A stretch of DNA of 5,177 nucleotides from Clostridiales bacterium UBA1380 (GCA_002305445.1 DBRA01000003.1:455-5631), one strand, 5' to 3'; counted from the first letter of the stretch, positions 1-5,177 are shown. Notes: generated by a model from the letters alone, not told the origin. Translations and numbers: made by a program.

Positions 1-38
1 AAAAAACAAAAAACCGCCTTAAAAAAGCGGTTTTCTGT
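1..38 (-). terminator. Intrinsic terminator after spoVM
   Basis: On the minus strand a 12-bp stem with one G-T wobble (ACAGAAAACCGC pairing with GCGGTTTTTTGT, plus-strand 27-38 and 6-17) closes a 9-nt loop and runs into a T-rich tail up to the window edge. It begins 11 nt after the spoVM stop codon, as expected for a terminator of that gene. The plus strand also has a T-rich run after the stem, so it may work in both directions and also stop a convergent gene lying left of the window. Confidence 0.88.
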
Positions 39-49
39 TTTTTACCTCT

Positions 50-136
50 TCAGCCATGCCGGCGCCTTACGACGCCGAATATCCTCCTGAGCAGCGCCGC
101 GACCGCACGCGGCGGACGGACGACGACAATTTTCAT
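50..136 (-). CDS. spoVM: Stage V sporulation protein SpoVM (28 aa)
   Basis: This 28-residue protein aligns without gaps to SpoVM of Bacillus subtilis (26 aa), the amphipathic peptide that marks the curved forespore membrane and anchors the coat ATPase SpoIVA. It begins MKIVVVRPP and continues LLRRIFG near residues 15-21. Identical positions include Met1, Lys2, Pro9 (the helix-shaping proline), Arg17, Gly21 and Arg24. Other positions are conservative, such as Arg for Lys at 7, 10 and 25 and hydrophobic residues at 3, 6, 12, 15, 16, 19 and 20. The comparison sequence is from memory. The ATG at 136 follows a GGGAAGGTG stretch (148-156) with an 11-nt gap, a slightly long Shine-Dalgarno spacing. 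A sigma-E-like promoter lies about 60 bp upstream and a terminator immediately downstream, giving a compact single-gene unit. The oddities are two extra C-terminal residues and an arginine-rich tail, fitting a high-GC genome. Confidence 0.88.
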   Translation of the reverse strand: MKIVVVRPPRAVAALLRRIFGVVRRRHG

Positions 137-196
137 AACTTTCGACGCACCTTCCCGCAAATGATTTAACATCACCCACAGGATATGCGCGCGAAT

Positions 197-226
197 TATG
201 TATTGTGAAAGCAATAAAACGTATTC
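197..226 (-). promoter_or_regulatory. Sigma-E-like promoter for spoVM
   Basis: Read on the minus strand, GAATACG (220-226) and AATACATA (197-204) are separated by 15 nt. The sigma-E pattern of B. subtilis is roughly KMATATT and CATACAHT with a spacer near 14 nt, so the central ATA of the -35 and the ATACA core of the -10 are both present. The predicted start near 190 leaves a leader of about 54 nt before the spoVM ATG. spoVM is transcribed by sigma-E in the mother cell of B. subtilis, so type and position agree. This is a match by eye in an AT-rich stretch. Confidence 0.48.
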
Positions 227-270
227 CGCTGTAAATATAAGTTATATTCGGCAAATTCCGGCAGAATGCG

Positions 271-299
271 GCGATTTATCCGACTGTCGGCAAAATCGC
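271..299 (-). other. Hairpin downstream of the sugar kinase gene
   Basis: A perfect 7-bp stem (GCGATTT with AAATCGC, 271-277 and 293-299) encloses a second 4-bp stem (CCGA with TCGG) across a 2x2 internal loop, with a 3-nt apical loop. It starts 9 nt after the kinase stop codon. No T-tract follows it on the minus strand, so it is not a standard intrinsic terminator. It may protect the 3' end of the kinase mRNA or be a weak terminator. The rest of the gap (137-308) holds the spoVM leader and promoter. Confidence 0.35.
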
Positions 300-308
300 G
301 CGGTGCGG

Positions 309-1391
309 TCAGCGCTTGACACGAGCGTTGCCGCTCCAGACGCTCCAGACCATGTCCTCGTCGGCGGGCTGCGCATAGTCGGTCAAAAACGTCGTTGCGA
401 GCGCGCCGGACGCCCAGCCGAACTGCAGGCAGCGCTCGCTCTCCCAGCCGCGCAGTATGCCGTAAAGCAAACCGCCGACAAAGCCGTCGCCGCCGCCGAT
501 GCGGTCGAGCACCCGTATCGGGCGCGGCTCCGCGATGTGCCACTCGCCCGACACCGCGTCGTACAGTATCGCGCCCCAGATGTGCTCGTTCGCGTTCACG
601 ACCTCGCGCAGCGTCGTCGCGAACAGCTTGACGTTCGGGAATCGCTTAGCGGCTTCGCCGATCATGCCCTTGAAGCCGTCGATCTTGCCGGCAAGTCCGA
701 CGCCGCCGGCCTCCGGCCCCGTGACGCCGAGCGCAAGCTGGAAGTCCTCCTCGTTGCCGACGAGTATATCGGCCGTTTCCGCAAACTCCTTGAACGCCGC
801 GGACAGCTCCGCTTCGCGGCCCGCCCAGAAGCTCGCGCGGTAGTTCAGGTCGAAGCTGAAGAGCGTGCCGTTCTTCTTCGCGGCGCGCGCGAGGTCGAGA
901 CAGAATCTGCTCGTGTCCGGCGACAGCGCGCCGATCAGCCCGGACGCGTGCAGAATCTTCACGCCTTCCGCGCCGAAGATGCGGTCAAGGTCGAAATCCG
1001 CGGAGTTGAGCGTGCGGCCGACCTCGCCCGCGCGGTCGTTGCAGACGCGCGGCCCGCGGCTGCCCATGCCGGAGTCGGCGATGTTGAACTGGTGGCGGTA
1101 ACCCCACGGACCGCCCTGCGGCACGTCCTTGCCCTCGAAATCCATGCCGCGCGAGCGAAGATTCGACTTGATGCAGGCGGCGATGGGGCTGTCCTTGACA
1201 AAGGTCGTCAGAACCTTGACAGGCTCGCCGAGGTACGAGCTGATCGACGCGACGTTCGTTTCGGCGGATGTCACGTGCATGTGGTAGAGGTCGCCGGTGC
1301 CGACGGGCGCACCGTCGGGCGGGCACAGGCGGACGCCCATCGAGGTCGGCACGACGAGCGACCAGCGTGCGTTTTCGCGCAGCTTCAACAT
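309..1391 (-). CDS. PfkB-family sugar kinase, 2-keto-3-deoxygluconate kinase-like
   Basis: This 360-residue protein is a cytoplasmic ribokinase/PfkB-fold kinase, predicted to phosphorylate a sugar or sugar acid with ATP. The PfkB C-terminal signature is DRIGGGDGF at residues 296-304, with Asp302 as the likely catalytic base and the glycines forming the anion hole. Supporting segments are VTSAETNVASISSYLG (41-56), GGPWGYRHQFNIADSG (93-108), SFDLNYRASFW (179-189) and NEEDF (213-217). The overall pattern, including the GNARVKR C-terminus, matches clostridial proteins usually annotated as 2-keto-3-deoxygluconate kinase. The length is somewhat above the usual 300-340. The ATG at 1391 is preferred over the one at 1397 because AGGAG then sits 9 nt rather than 3 nt away. 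It lies 62 bp after the DHHW gene and has its own -10 box and palindrome. The substrate is inferred; a fructokinase or another keto-sugar kinase is possible. Confidence 0.87.
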   Translation of the reverse strand: MLKLRENARWSLVVPTSMGVRLCPPDGAPVGTGDLYHMHVTSAETNVASISSYLGEPVKVLTTFVKDSPIAACIKSNLRSRGMDFEGKDVPQGGPWGYRHQFNIADSGMGSRGPRVCNDRAGEVGRTLNSADFDLDRIFGAEGVKILHASGLIGALSPDTSRFCLDLARAAKKNGTLFSFDLNYRASFWAGREAELSAAFKEFAETADILVGNEEDFQLALGVTGPEAGGVGLAGKIDGFKGMIGEAAKRFPNVKLFATTLREVVNANEHIWGAILYDAVSGEWHIAEPRPIRVLDRIGGGDGFVGGLLYGILRGWESERCLQFGWASGALATTFLTDYAQPADEDMVWSVWSGNARVKR

Positions 1392-1400
1392 AATCATATA

Positions 1401-1405
1401 CTCCT
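1401..1405 (-). promoter_or_regulatory. Ribosome binding site of the sugar kinase, deciding the start
   Basis: AGGAG within AAAAGGAG lies 9 nt before the ATG at 1391 and only 3 nt before the ATG at 1397. The normal spacing of 5-10 nt favours the downstream ATG, giving a protein that begins MLKLREN and is two residues shorter than the longest reading. Confidence 0.7.
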
Positions 1406-1409
1406 TTTA

Positions 1410-1431
1410 TTTTATAGTTCGAATTATAAAA
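1410..1431. promoter_or_regulatory. Palindromic operator-like site over a -10 box
   Basis: A 22-bp inverted repeat with 10 of 11 pairs matching is centred on TTCGAA; its core reads TTATAGTTCGAATTATAA. The minus strand of its right half contains a perfect TATAAT (1423-1428), placed to drive the kinase gene about 32 bp downstream. No good -35 box is present at 16-18 bp (the 17-bp position reads CGTAAG), as can occur at activated or weak promoters. A dimeric repressor bound here would cover the -10 region. An even, CG-centred palindrome fits LacI- or GntR-type regulators, but the family cannot be fixed. A hairpin role is less likely because the stem is almost all A-T. Confidence 0.45.
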
Positions 1432-1453
1432 GAACGAAGCTTATGCTTACGGC

Positions 1454-3136
1454 CTATTTGCCGACGGAGCGCAGCATGTTGAGCGTCCAGCTTGCGACGC
1501 TCGGGTTCGTCGCGTTCGTTAAGAACACGATGTCGCGCAGCGGGTAGTCCTTGAGCTGCTCGTAGACGTTGAACGTGACGTGTCGCGGGTCGACGACGAT
1601 TATGTTACCGTAATGCTCGCACAGGTACGGCACGAACGCGTTGCCGAAGCTGTCCTTGAACACGAGGACGTTCATGTCCTGCGGGTTCTCGGGGACGTTT
1701 ATGATCGTATACGCGTTGTCGCCCGCGATGAAAGCGCCGTAGCTTTTGCTCGACTGGACAATGCTGGACTGATATACGCTCTTGCCGCCGGTCGCGCCGT
1801 ATATGGTCATCGTGTGCGCTTTGCGCGGGATGTAGGCGTAAACGGCATCGTAGATCGACAGCACGCGCTCATCGCCCGAGTACTTGTACATCGTGCCCTG
1901 CCACGCGTCGTTCAGGCACACCTCCTCGAGCTCGGTTATCGGCACGGGGTCAAGCCCGACCGACTTCGCGAACGCAACGTAGGCGTAATACGCGCCGCGC
2001 GCCGTCCAGTGGTGGTCGCTCTTGAAGAAGAGGTACTCGTCACGGTGGCTCCACATCTCGTCGAAGCAGTTGACGCCGTTGACGACGGTCGAGTACGAGT
2101 TGATCGTCTCGATAAGGTTGTTCTGATCCGTGACGCGCGAGCCGAACTGCTCGCGGTCGAGCATGCCGGACGCGAGCGGCACGACCTCGACGCTCAGCGT
2201 CGCGTGCGGCCACAGCGACGCGTAGTAGTCCGCCATCGCCATGTATGCGCGCGCGTTCTTCTCGACAAGGTACGGTATCGAATACACCGCGTCCTTGTAT
2301 ATGAACATGCCGGAGGTCAGAAATTCCGGTTCGTTTGTGATAATCGTGTTGGATATGCCGTTCGCGCCCGGCGTCATGTCCTCGGCGACGATGACGTCGC
2401 AGACGGCGCTGACGCCGCCGCAGCTCGCGGTCACCTTCGCTTCGCCGGCCTCGTTGCCCGTGACGCGGATGCGGTCGCCGTCGGCGGTCAGCGTAACGGC
2501 GCCTTTGGCTGTCCACGATACAGTCGCGCCCTCAAAAAACGGGTCGACCGACGCCGACAGCGTCGCGTATGAGCCTTTTGTAATATACAGCTTCGAGCGC
2601 GACAGCTTAACCGTAAGACCCGGTATGGCGGGTTCGGTCGTTTCCGCCGCGGCGGTATCCGGCGACGATGTTTCCGCGGCGGCCGCGTCGGATGTTGTGT
2701 CGGGCGTCGCCGTCTCAATAACAGCTTCCGCTGGCGAGGATGTTTCGGGCGCCGCAGTCTCGGTCTGCGGGACGTCGATCTCCGGCACGACGATCTCGAT
2801 GTCCGTGTCGGCCGCGCCGTTGCCGGCCTGCAGCACGACGACGCCGCCGCTGCGGTGCATCAGGTCGCCGGCGGCGCCCGCCGCCGCCTTCGCGCGCTGA
2901 GAAAGACGCACGAGCGCTTCGCGGCCGACAAAGGTATCGGAGACGAACGTCTCGACGCCGGTGAAATACTCGCCGGACGCGAGCGAGCGCAGCGAAAACT
3001 CCGGCATCGCGGCGAGCGTGCGCTGCTCCGCTTCCGACACCGTCGCGCGGTCCGGCTGTATTATATTGAACGCCGCGACCGCGGCAAACGCGCAGGCGAG
3101 CGCGGCGAGGCACGCGATATCAAGCTTTCTGTACAT
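1454..3136 (-). CDS. DHHW-family SGNH-hydrolase-like surface protein with inserted Ig-like domain
   Basis: This 560-residue exported protein has a basic N-terminus and a hydrophobic segment at about 7-24, either a signal anchor or a cleaved signal peptide. Residues 35-75 hold the typical DHHW-family start (QRTLAAMPEFSLRSLASGEY). A low-complexity Ala/Thr/Ser/Glu/Pro linker follows at about 108-172, then a bacterial Ig-like (Big_2-type) domain at about 173-251. The hydrolase core resumes at about 262-560. The core has SDHHW at 373-377 and KDSFG at 494-498; by analogy with AlgX/AlgJ, Asp374, His376 and Ser496 would form the triad. Related enzymes act on cell-surface polysaccharides, often as O-acetyltransferases with an MBOAT partner, but none is seen here. 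The ATG at 3136 is firm: an in-frame TAA lies two codons upstream. No Shine-Dalgarno sequence is at normal spacing; AGGAAAGG is about 19 nt away. The substrate is unknown. Confidence 0.88.
   Translation of the reverse strand: MYRKLDIACLAALACAFAAVAAFNIIQPDRATVSEAEQRTLAAMPEFSLRSLASGEYFTGVETFVSDTFVGREALVRLSQRAKAAAGAAGDLMHRSGGVVVLQAGNGAADTDIEIVVPEIDVPQTETAAPETSSPAEAVIETATPDTTSDAAAAETSSPDTAAAETTEPAIPGLTVKLSRSKLYITKGSYATLSASVDPFFEGATVSWTAKGAVTLTADGDRIRVTGNEAGEAKVTASCGGVSAVCDVIVAEDMTPGANGISNTIITNEPEFLTSGMFIYKDAVYSIPYLVEKNARAYMAMADYYASLWPHATLSVEVVPLASGMLDREQFGSRVTDQNNLIETINSYSTVVNGVNCFDEMWSHRDEYLFFKSDHHWTARGAYYAYVAFAKSVGLDPVPITELEEVCLNDAWQGTMYKYSGDERVLSIYDAVYAYIPRKAHTMTIYGATGGKSVYQSSIVQSSKSYGAFIAGDNAYTIINVPENPQDMNVLVFKDSFGNAFVPYLCEHYGNIIVVDPRHVTFNVYEQLKDYPLRDIVFLTNATNPSVASWTLNMLRSVGK
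2661..2746 (-). repeat. 72-bp-spaced repeat in the linker of the DHHW gene
   Basis: Two 14-mers differing at one base (GGCGACGATGTTTC at 2661-2674 and GGCGAGGATGTTTC at 2733-2746 on the plus strand) lie exactly 72 bp apart. On the minus strand they encode two copies of ETSSP, at residues 131-135 and 155-159. The intervening protein is a degenerate series of E-T-x-x-P units. The linker therefore probably grew by in-frame duplication, though similar codons in a biased composition could give part of this likeness. Confidence 0.45.
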
Positions 3137-3245
3137 TTTTTACGGCGAATCCGTCCGCCTTTCCTGTGATGTGTTTCTTATGTAGACACGCCAAGCGCCG
3201 CGAATGTTCCACATTGAAGTACTACGCGCCAGTATCGTATCCTCT

Positions 3246-3280
3246 GCCGGAACGGCGCTCCGTCCGGCGGGGCGACCCCG
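3246..3280 (-). other. Two abutting hairpins between lyase and DHHW genes
   Basis: The 164-bp gap at 3137-3300 contains a 9-bp stem with a one-base bulge (GCCGGA-CGG with CCG-T-TCCGGC, 3246-3268), directly abutted by CGGGG-TCG-CCCCG (3268-3280); they share one base, so they may be alternative or stacked. They begin about 20 nt after the lyase stop. No T-tract follows on the minus strand, so an intrinsic terminator is not supported; mRNA stabilisation or partial attenuation is possible. I see no convincing promoter or RNA gene in the rest of the gap. Confidence 0.35.
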
Positions 3281-3300
3281 GTATTTTGCGTATCTTCGTT

Positions 3301-4209
3301 TTATTTATTCGCGTCCGTCTTCGCGCAGAGCATGCGCCACGCATCGACGGCGCGCGCCTTTTTCGCTGGGTCAGCGTGCGAAAGCGGCGGGCGTACGTCG
3401 CCGTACGGGATACCTGAGGCCGTCACGATCGCCTTGCTCGCGGAGAGCACGCCGGCGTCGAGCAGGGCTTCGATCACGTCGTTGACCTCGTGCTGAAGCG
3501 CGAGGGCGGCGGCGGGGTCTGCGGGGAACAGCGCGCGCATCTTCGCGAACGGTGCGGCCATGAAGTTGAACGTCGTGCCGATCGCGCCGTCCGCGCCCAT
3601 GGCGAGCGAGGAGCAGAACATCTCGTCGTAGCCGGAATACATCAGCGCGTTCGGGCGCTCCCTGCGCACGCGCTCGAACGTGTAGTATTCCGTCGCCGTG
3701 AACTTGACGCCCGCGACGCCGGGCAGATCGAGCAGCTTTATAAGCTGCGGCGCGGTAAAGGATACGCTTGTATAAACCGGGATATTATATACGATGAGCG
3801 GAAGTCCGGCGGCTTCTGCGAGGGAGCGGTAATAACCAAGCGTCTCATCGAATGTGTAGCGGAAATAGATCGGCGTCATCGACGACACTGCGTCGGCGCC
3901 GGCCGCGGCCGCAGCCTTCGCGAGCGGTATCGCGTCCGCGACGGGGCCGCCGACCTGCGCGATCATGAACTTGTCCGTCCCCGCGGCGACCTCGCCGATG
4001 GCGAAGAACAGCTCCTCCCTCTCCCCGCGGCTCATCTGCGACATCTCGCCGGAGCTGCCGCCCACATATAGGCCCGCCACCGCGTCGTCGTCGTACAGCC
4101 GCTGCGCGAGAGCGCGCGTCGCCTTATAATCGACCCTCTCGCCGCCCTCGCCCGAAAACGCGGTCAGAAGCGCCGGAACAATGCCGCCGCCCAGCTTTTT
4201 ACCCGCCAT
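3301..4209 (-). CDS. nanA: N-acetylneuraminate lyase (DapA/NanA family)
   Basis: This 302-residue class I aldolase of the DHDPS/NAL (beta/alpha)8-barrel family is predicted to split N-acetylneuraminate into N-acetylmannosamine and pyruvate in the cytoplasm. The length equals the family norm. Motifs are GLYVGGSSGE (46-55), whose Ser52-Ser53 bind the pyruvate carboxylate, VYNIP with the catalytic Tyr141, and GVKFT with the Schiff-base Lys169. Next comes SGYDE (192-196), followed by GADGAIGTTFN near 205-215. The GxDE motif, Thr171 and the IEALLDAGV helix match E. coli NanA rather than dihydrodipicolinate synthase, so sialate or a close keto-sugar acid is the likely substrate. The ATG at 4209 is chosen because AGGAG lies 8 nt before it; the upstream GTG at 4218 overlaps that site. 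A promoter is found 60 bp upstream. No nanE, nanK or sialate transporter is visible, so a 2-keto-3-deoxy sugar acid aldolase remains possible. Confidence 0.83.
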   Translation of the reverse strand: MAGKKLGGGIVPALLTAFSGEGGERVDYKATRALAQRLYDDDAVAGLYVGGSSGEMSQMSRGEREELFFAIGEVAAGTDKFMIAQVGGPVADAIPLAKAAAAAGADAVSSMTPIYFRYTFDETLGYYRSLAEAAGLPLIVYNIPVYTSVSFTAPQLIKLLDLPGVAGVKFTATEYYTFERVRRERPNALMYSGYDEMFCSSLAMGADGAIGTTFNFMAAPFAKMRALFPADPAAALALQHEVNDVIEALLDAGVLSASKAIVTASGIPYGDVRPPLSHADPAKKARAVDAWRMLCAKTDANK

Positions 4210-4217
4210 AAAACACA

Positions 4218-4222
4218 CTCCT
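4218..4222 (-). promoter_or_regulatory. Ribosome binding site of the lyase, deciding the start
   Basis: AGGAG is spaced 8 nt from the ATG at 4209. The longer reading from GTG at 4218 would start on the last base of this site and add three residues (M-C-F) absent from the family, so it is rejected. Confidence 0.82.
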
Positions 4223-4269
4223 TCGCGCCGATAAGCACTCGAAAAGTTATAATAGAAACATCTTTTTAT

Positions 4270-4298
4270 ATTATATCACGCATATCGGCGGCGCGCAA
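4270..4298 (-). promoter_or_regulatory. Vegetative promoter for the lyase gene
   Basis: On the minus strand TTGCGC (4293-4298) and a perfect TATAAT (4270-4275) are separated by exactly 17 bp, and TG one base before the -10 gives an extended -10 (TGATATAAT). This is a sigma-A-type promoter with a weak -35. The predicted start near 4263 leaves a leader of about 53 nt before the ATG at 4209. Confidence 0.7.
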
Positions 4299-4316
4299 TA
4301 GATCGCGCGAACGCGC

Positions 4317-4345
4317 TTGCTTTTGCTCGCCGGATATAGTATAAT
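4317..4345 (+). promoter_or_regulatory. Vegetative promoter for the M3 peptidase gene
   Basis: TTGCTT (4317-4322) and a perfect TATAAT (4340-4345) are separated by 17 bp, a sigma-A-type layout. The predicted start near 4352 leaves a leader of about 44 nt. Just downstream, ATTAC-G-GTAAT (4356-4366) forms an 11-bp palindrome in the initially transcribed region; it is too short to call an operator with confidence. The two -35 boxes of the divergent promoters are 18 bp apart. Confidence 0.65.
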
Positions 4346-4395
4346 CAAATGGTATATTACGGTAATGCCGCAACTCGATCTGAAAGGAAAAAGTT

Positions 4396-5177
4396 ATGAA
4401 GTTTAACGAATTTCCGTACAAGCGTCCCGACGCGGAAGCGCTGTGCGGCGAATACGAGCGTCTCGCCGAAAAGGTGCGCGCTGCCGCGTCGCCCGCAGCG
4501 CTTTTCGACGCCGTCGCGGAGCATGAGCGCATCGGCGGCGCGTTCGACACCATGGGCGCGCTCGCGAACGCCCGCCACACCATCGACACATCCGACCCGT
4601 TTTACGAAGCCGAGCGCGCGTTTTTCGACAACGCCGGCCCGCTCGTCTCCGAAGCGTCGCAGAAGCTGTTCTTGGCGCTCTACGAGTCGCCCTACCGCGG
4701 CGCGCTCGAGGAAAAGTACGGCTCGCTGCTTTTCAAGAACATCGAGCTGAGCCTGCGCTCGTTCTCGCCCGTCATCGTTCCGCTTTTGCAGGAGGAGAAC
4801 ACGCTGACGGCGGAATATCAGAAGCTGACGGCTTCGGCGAAGATCGAGTTCGACGGCAAGACGCTGAACCTGGCCGGACTCGGCCCGTACAAGGTCGGCG
4901 CGGACAGAGGCGTGCGCCGCGACGCATACTTCGCCGAAGGCAACTGGTACTCGTCCGTCGCCGCCGACCTCGACCGCATATTCGACGACCTTGTGCGCGT
5001 CCGCAGCGAAATGGCCGCAAAGATGGGACGCAAAAACTTCATATCGCTCGGCTACGACCGCTTCGGCCGCAACTGCTGGGGTCCGGAGGATGTCGACGTG
5101 TTCCGCGCGGGCATACGCGAGCACGCGGTGCCGCTCGTATCGCGCCTGAAGTCGCTTCAGGCGAAGCGGCTCGGACT
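4396..5177 (+). CDS. M3 family oligoendopeptidase (PepF-like), N-terminal part
   Basis: The first 260 codons of a cytoplasmic zinc oligopeptidase of family M3 are present; the frame is open at the right edge. Full-length clostridial relatives are about 560 residues, so the HExxH zinc site lies outside the window and activity cannot be judged. Recognisable blocks are the start MKFNEFPYKRPD, RHTIDTSDPFYEAE (60-73), LLFKNIELSLRSFSP (111-125), EYQKLTASAKIEFDGK (140-155) and GRKNFISLGYDRFGR (211-225). All belong to the helical N-terminal region that encloses the substrate channel. The ATG at 4396 has AAAGGA 7 nt upstream and a promoter about 50 bp upstream. It diverges from the lyase gene, with which it shares a 186-bp regulatory gap. 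Its job is probably degradation of short peptides; specificity is unknown. Confidence 0.92.
   Translation, partial: MKFNEFPYKRPDAEALCGEYERLAEKVRAAASPAALFDAVAEHERIGGAFDTMGALANARHTIDTSDPFYEAERAFFDNAGPLVSEASQKLFLALYESPYRGALEEKYGSLLFKNIELSLRSFSPVIVPLLQEENTLTAEYQKLTASAKIEFDGKTLNLAGLGPYKVGADRGVRRDAYFAEGNWYSSVAADLDRIFDDLVRVRSEMAAKMGRKNFISLGYDRFGRNCWGPEDVDVFRAGIREHAVPLVSRLKSLQAKRLG

Noticed and set aside
42..254. A 70-codon minus-strand reading frame ending just before the terminator
   Set aside because: It overlaps spoVM in another frame, has no recognisable domain or good ribosome site, and its composition changes abruptly from AT-rich to GC-rich. The SpoVM frame explains the region better.
198..1547. 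A 449-codon plus-strand frame opposite the sugar kinase
   Set aside because: It is an arginine/alanine-rich antisense shadow created by high GC at third codon positions; the opposite strand encodes a clear PfkB kinase with its signature motif.
1580..2572. A 330-codon plus-strand frame opposite the DHHW gene
   Set aside because: It is antisense to a protein with clear DHHW and KDSFG motifs and has a valine/arginine-rich composition typical of a shadow frame.
3140..3214. A possible 24-codon leader peptide (MWNIRGAWR...) ending immediately before the DHHW start
   Set aside because: It is in frame with, and ends two codons before, the DHHW ATG, but has no ribosome site before its ATG and resembles no known leader peptide.
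4237..4255. A second copy of the kinase-promoter palindrome upstream of the lyase
   Set aside because: Only loose similarity (TCGAAAAGTTATAATAG) is seen and the symmetry is missing; AT-rich promoter DNA gives such resemblance by chance.
4357..5124. A 255-codon minus-strand frame opposite the M3 peptidase
   Set aside because: The plus strand shows continuous M3 peptidase homology over 260 codons with a good ribosome site and promoter; the antisense frame has no recognisable domain.
1..5177. CRISPR array, transposase, tRNA, rRNA, riboswitch or defence system
   Set aside because: I see no regularly spaced repeats, no transposase or integrase motif, no tRNA cloverleaf and no riboswitch core; every long gene is explained by a known family.

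Overview
The window looks like chromosome from a GC-rich, spore-forming member of the Bacillota (class Clostridia or a relative, possibly a gut-type Oscillospiraceae or Christensenellaceae lineage known mainly from metagenomes). The reasons are a 28-codon spoVM gene, a DHHW-family surface protein, a clostridial-type PfkB sugar kinase and an M3 oligoendopeptidase, all in GC-rich codons, while the intergenic promoters and the terminator are AT-rich. The species cannot be named from this sequence.

Layout. Four genes lie on the minus strand and one diverges from them on the plus strand. In minus-strand transcription order they are an N-acetylneuraminate lyase (3301-4209), a secreted or membrane-anchored DHHW protein carrying an inserted Ig-like domain (1454-3136), a KDG-kinase-like PfkB sugar kinase (309-1391), and spoVM (50-136), which ends just before a strong intrinsic terminator (1-38). 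The M3 oligoendopeptidase gene starts at 4396 on the plus strand and runs off the right edge.

Regulation. The 186-bp gap at 4210-4395 holds two back-to-back vegetative-type promoters, one for each direction. The 62-bp gap before the kinase holds a TATAAT box inside a 22-bp near-perfect palindrome, which looks like an operator. The 172-bp gap before spoVM holds a good sigma-E-like promoter, so spoVM is probably its own sporulation unit. The 164-bp gap between the lyase and the DHHW gene holds two abutting hairpins and no convincing promoter.

How the genes work together. The lyase and the kinase both fit catabolism of sugar acids or amino sugars: sialate cleavage, and phosphorylation of a 2-keto-3-deoxy sugar acid or related sugar. 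The usual sialate partners (ManNAc kinase, epimerase, transporter) are not in the window, so a shared pathway is only inferred. The DHHW protein belongs with cell-surface chemistry, the M3 peptidase with intracellular peptide turnover, and SpoVM with the spore coat. This is therefore a mixed housekeeping neighbourhood rather than one dedicated system, and I found no evidence of a new defence or mobile system. The most useful results are the very short spoVM gene, the domain insertion in the DHHW protein, the palindrome over the kinase promoter, and two start-codon corrections.
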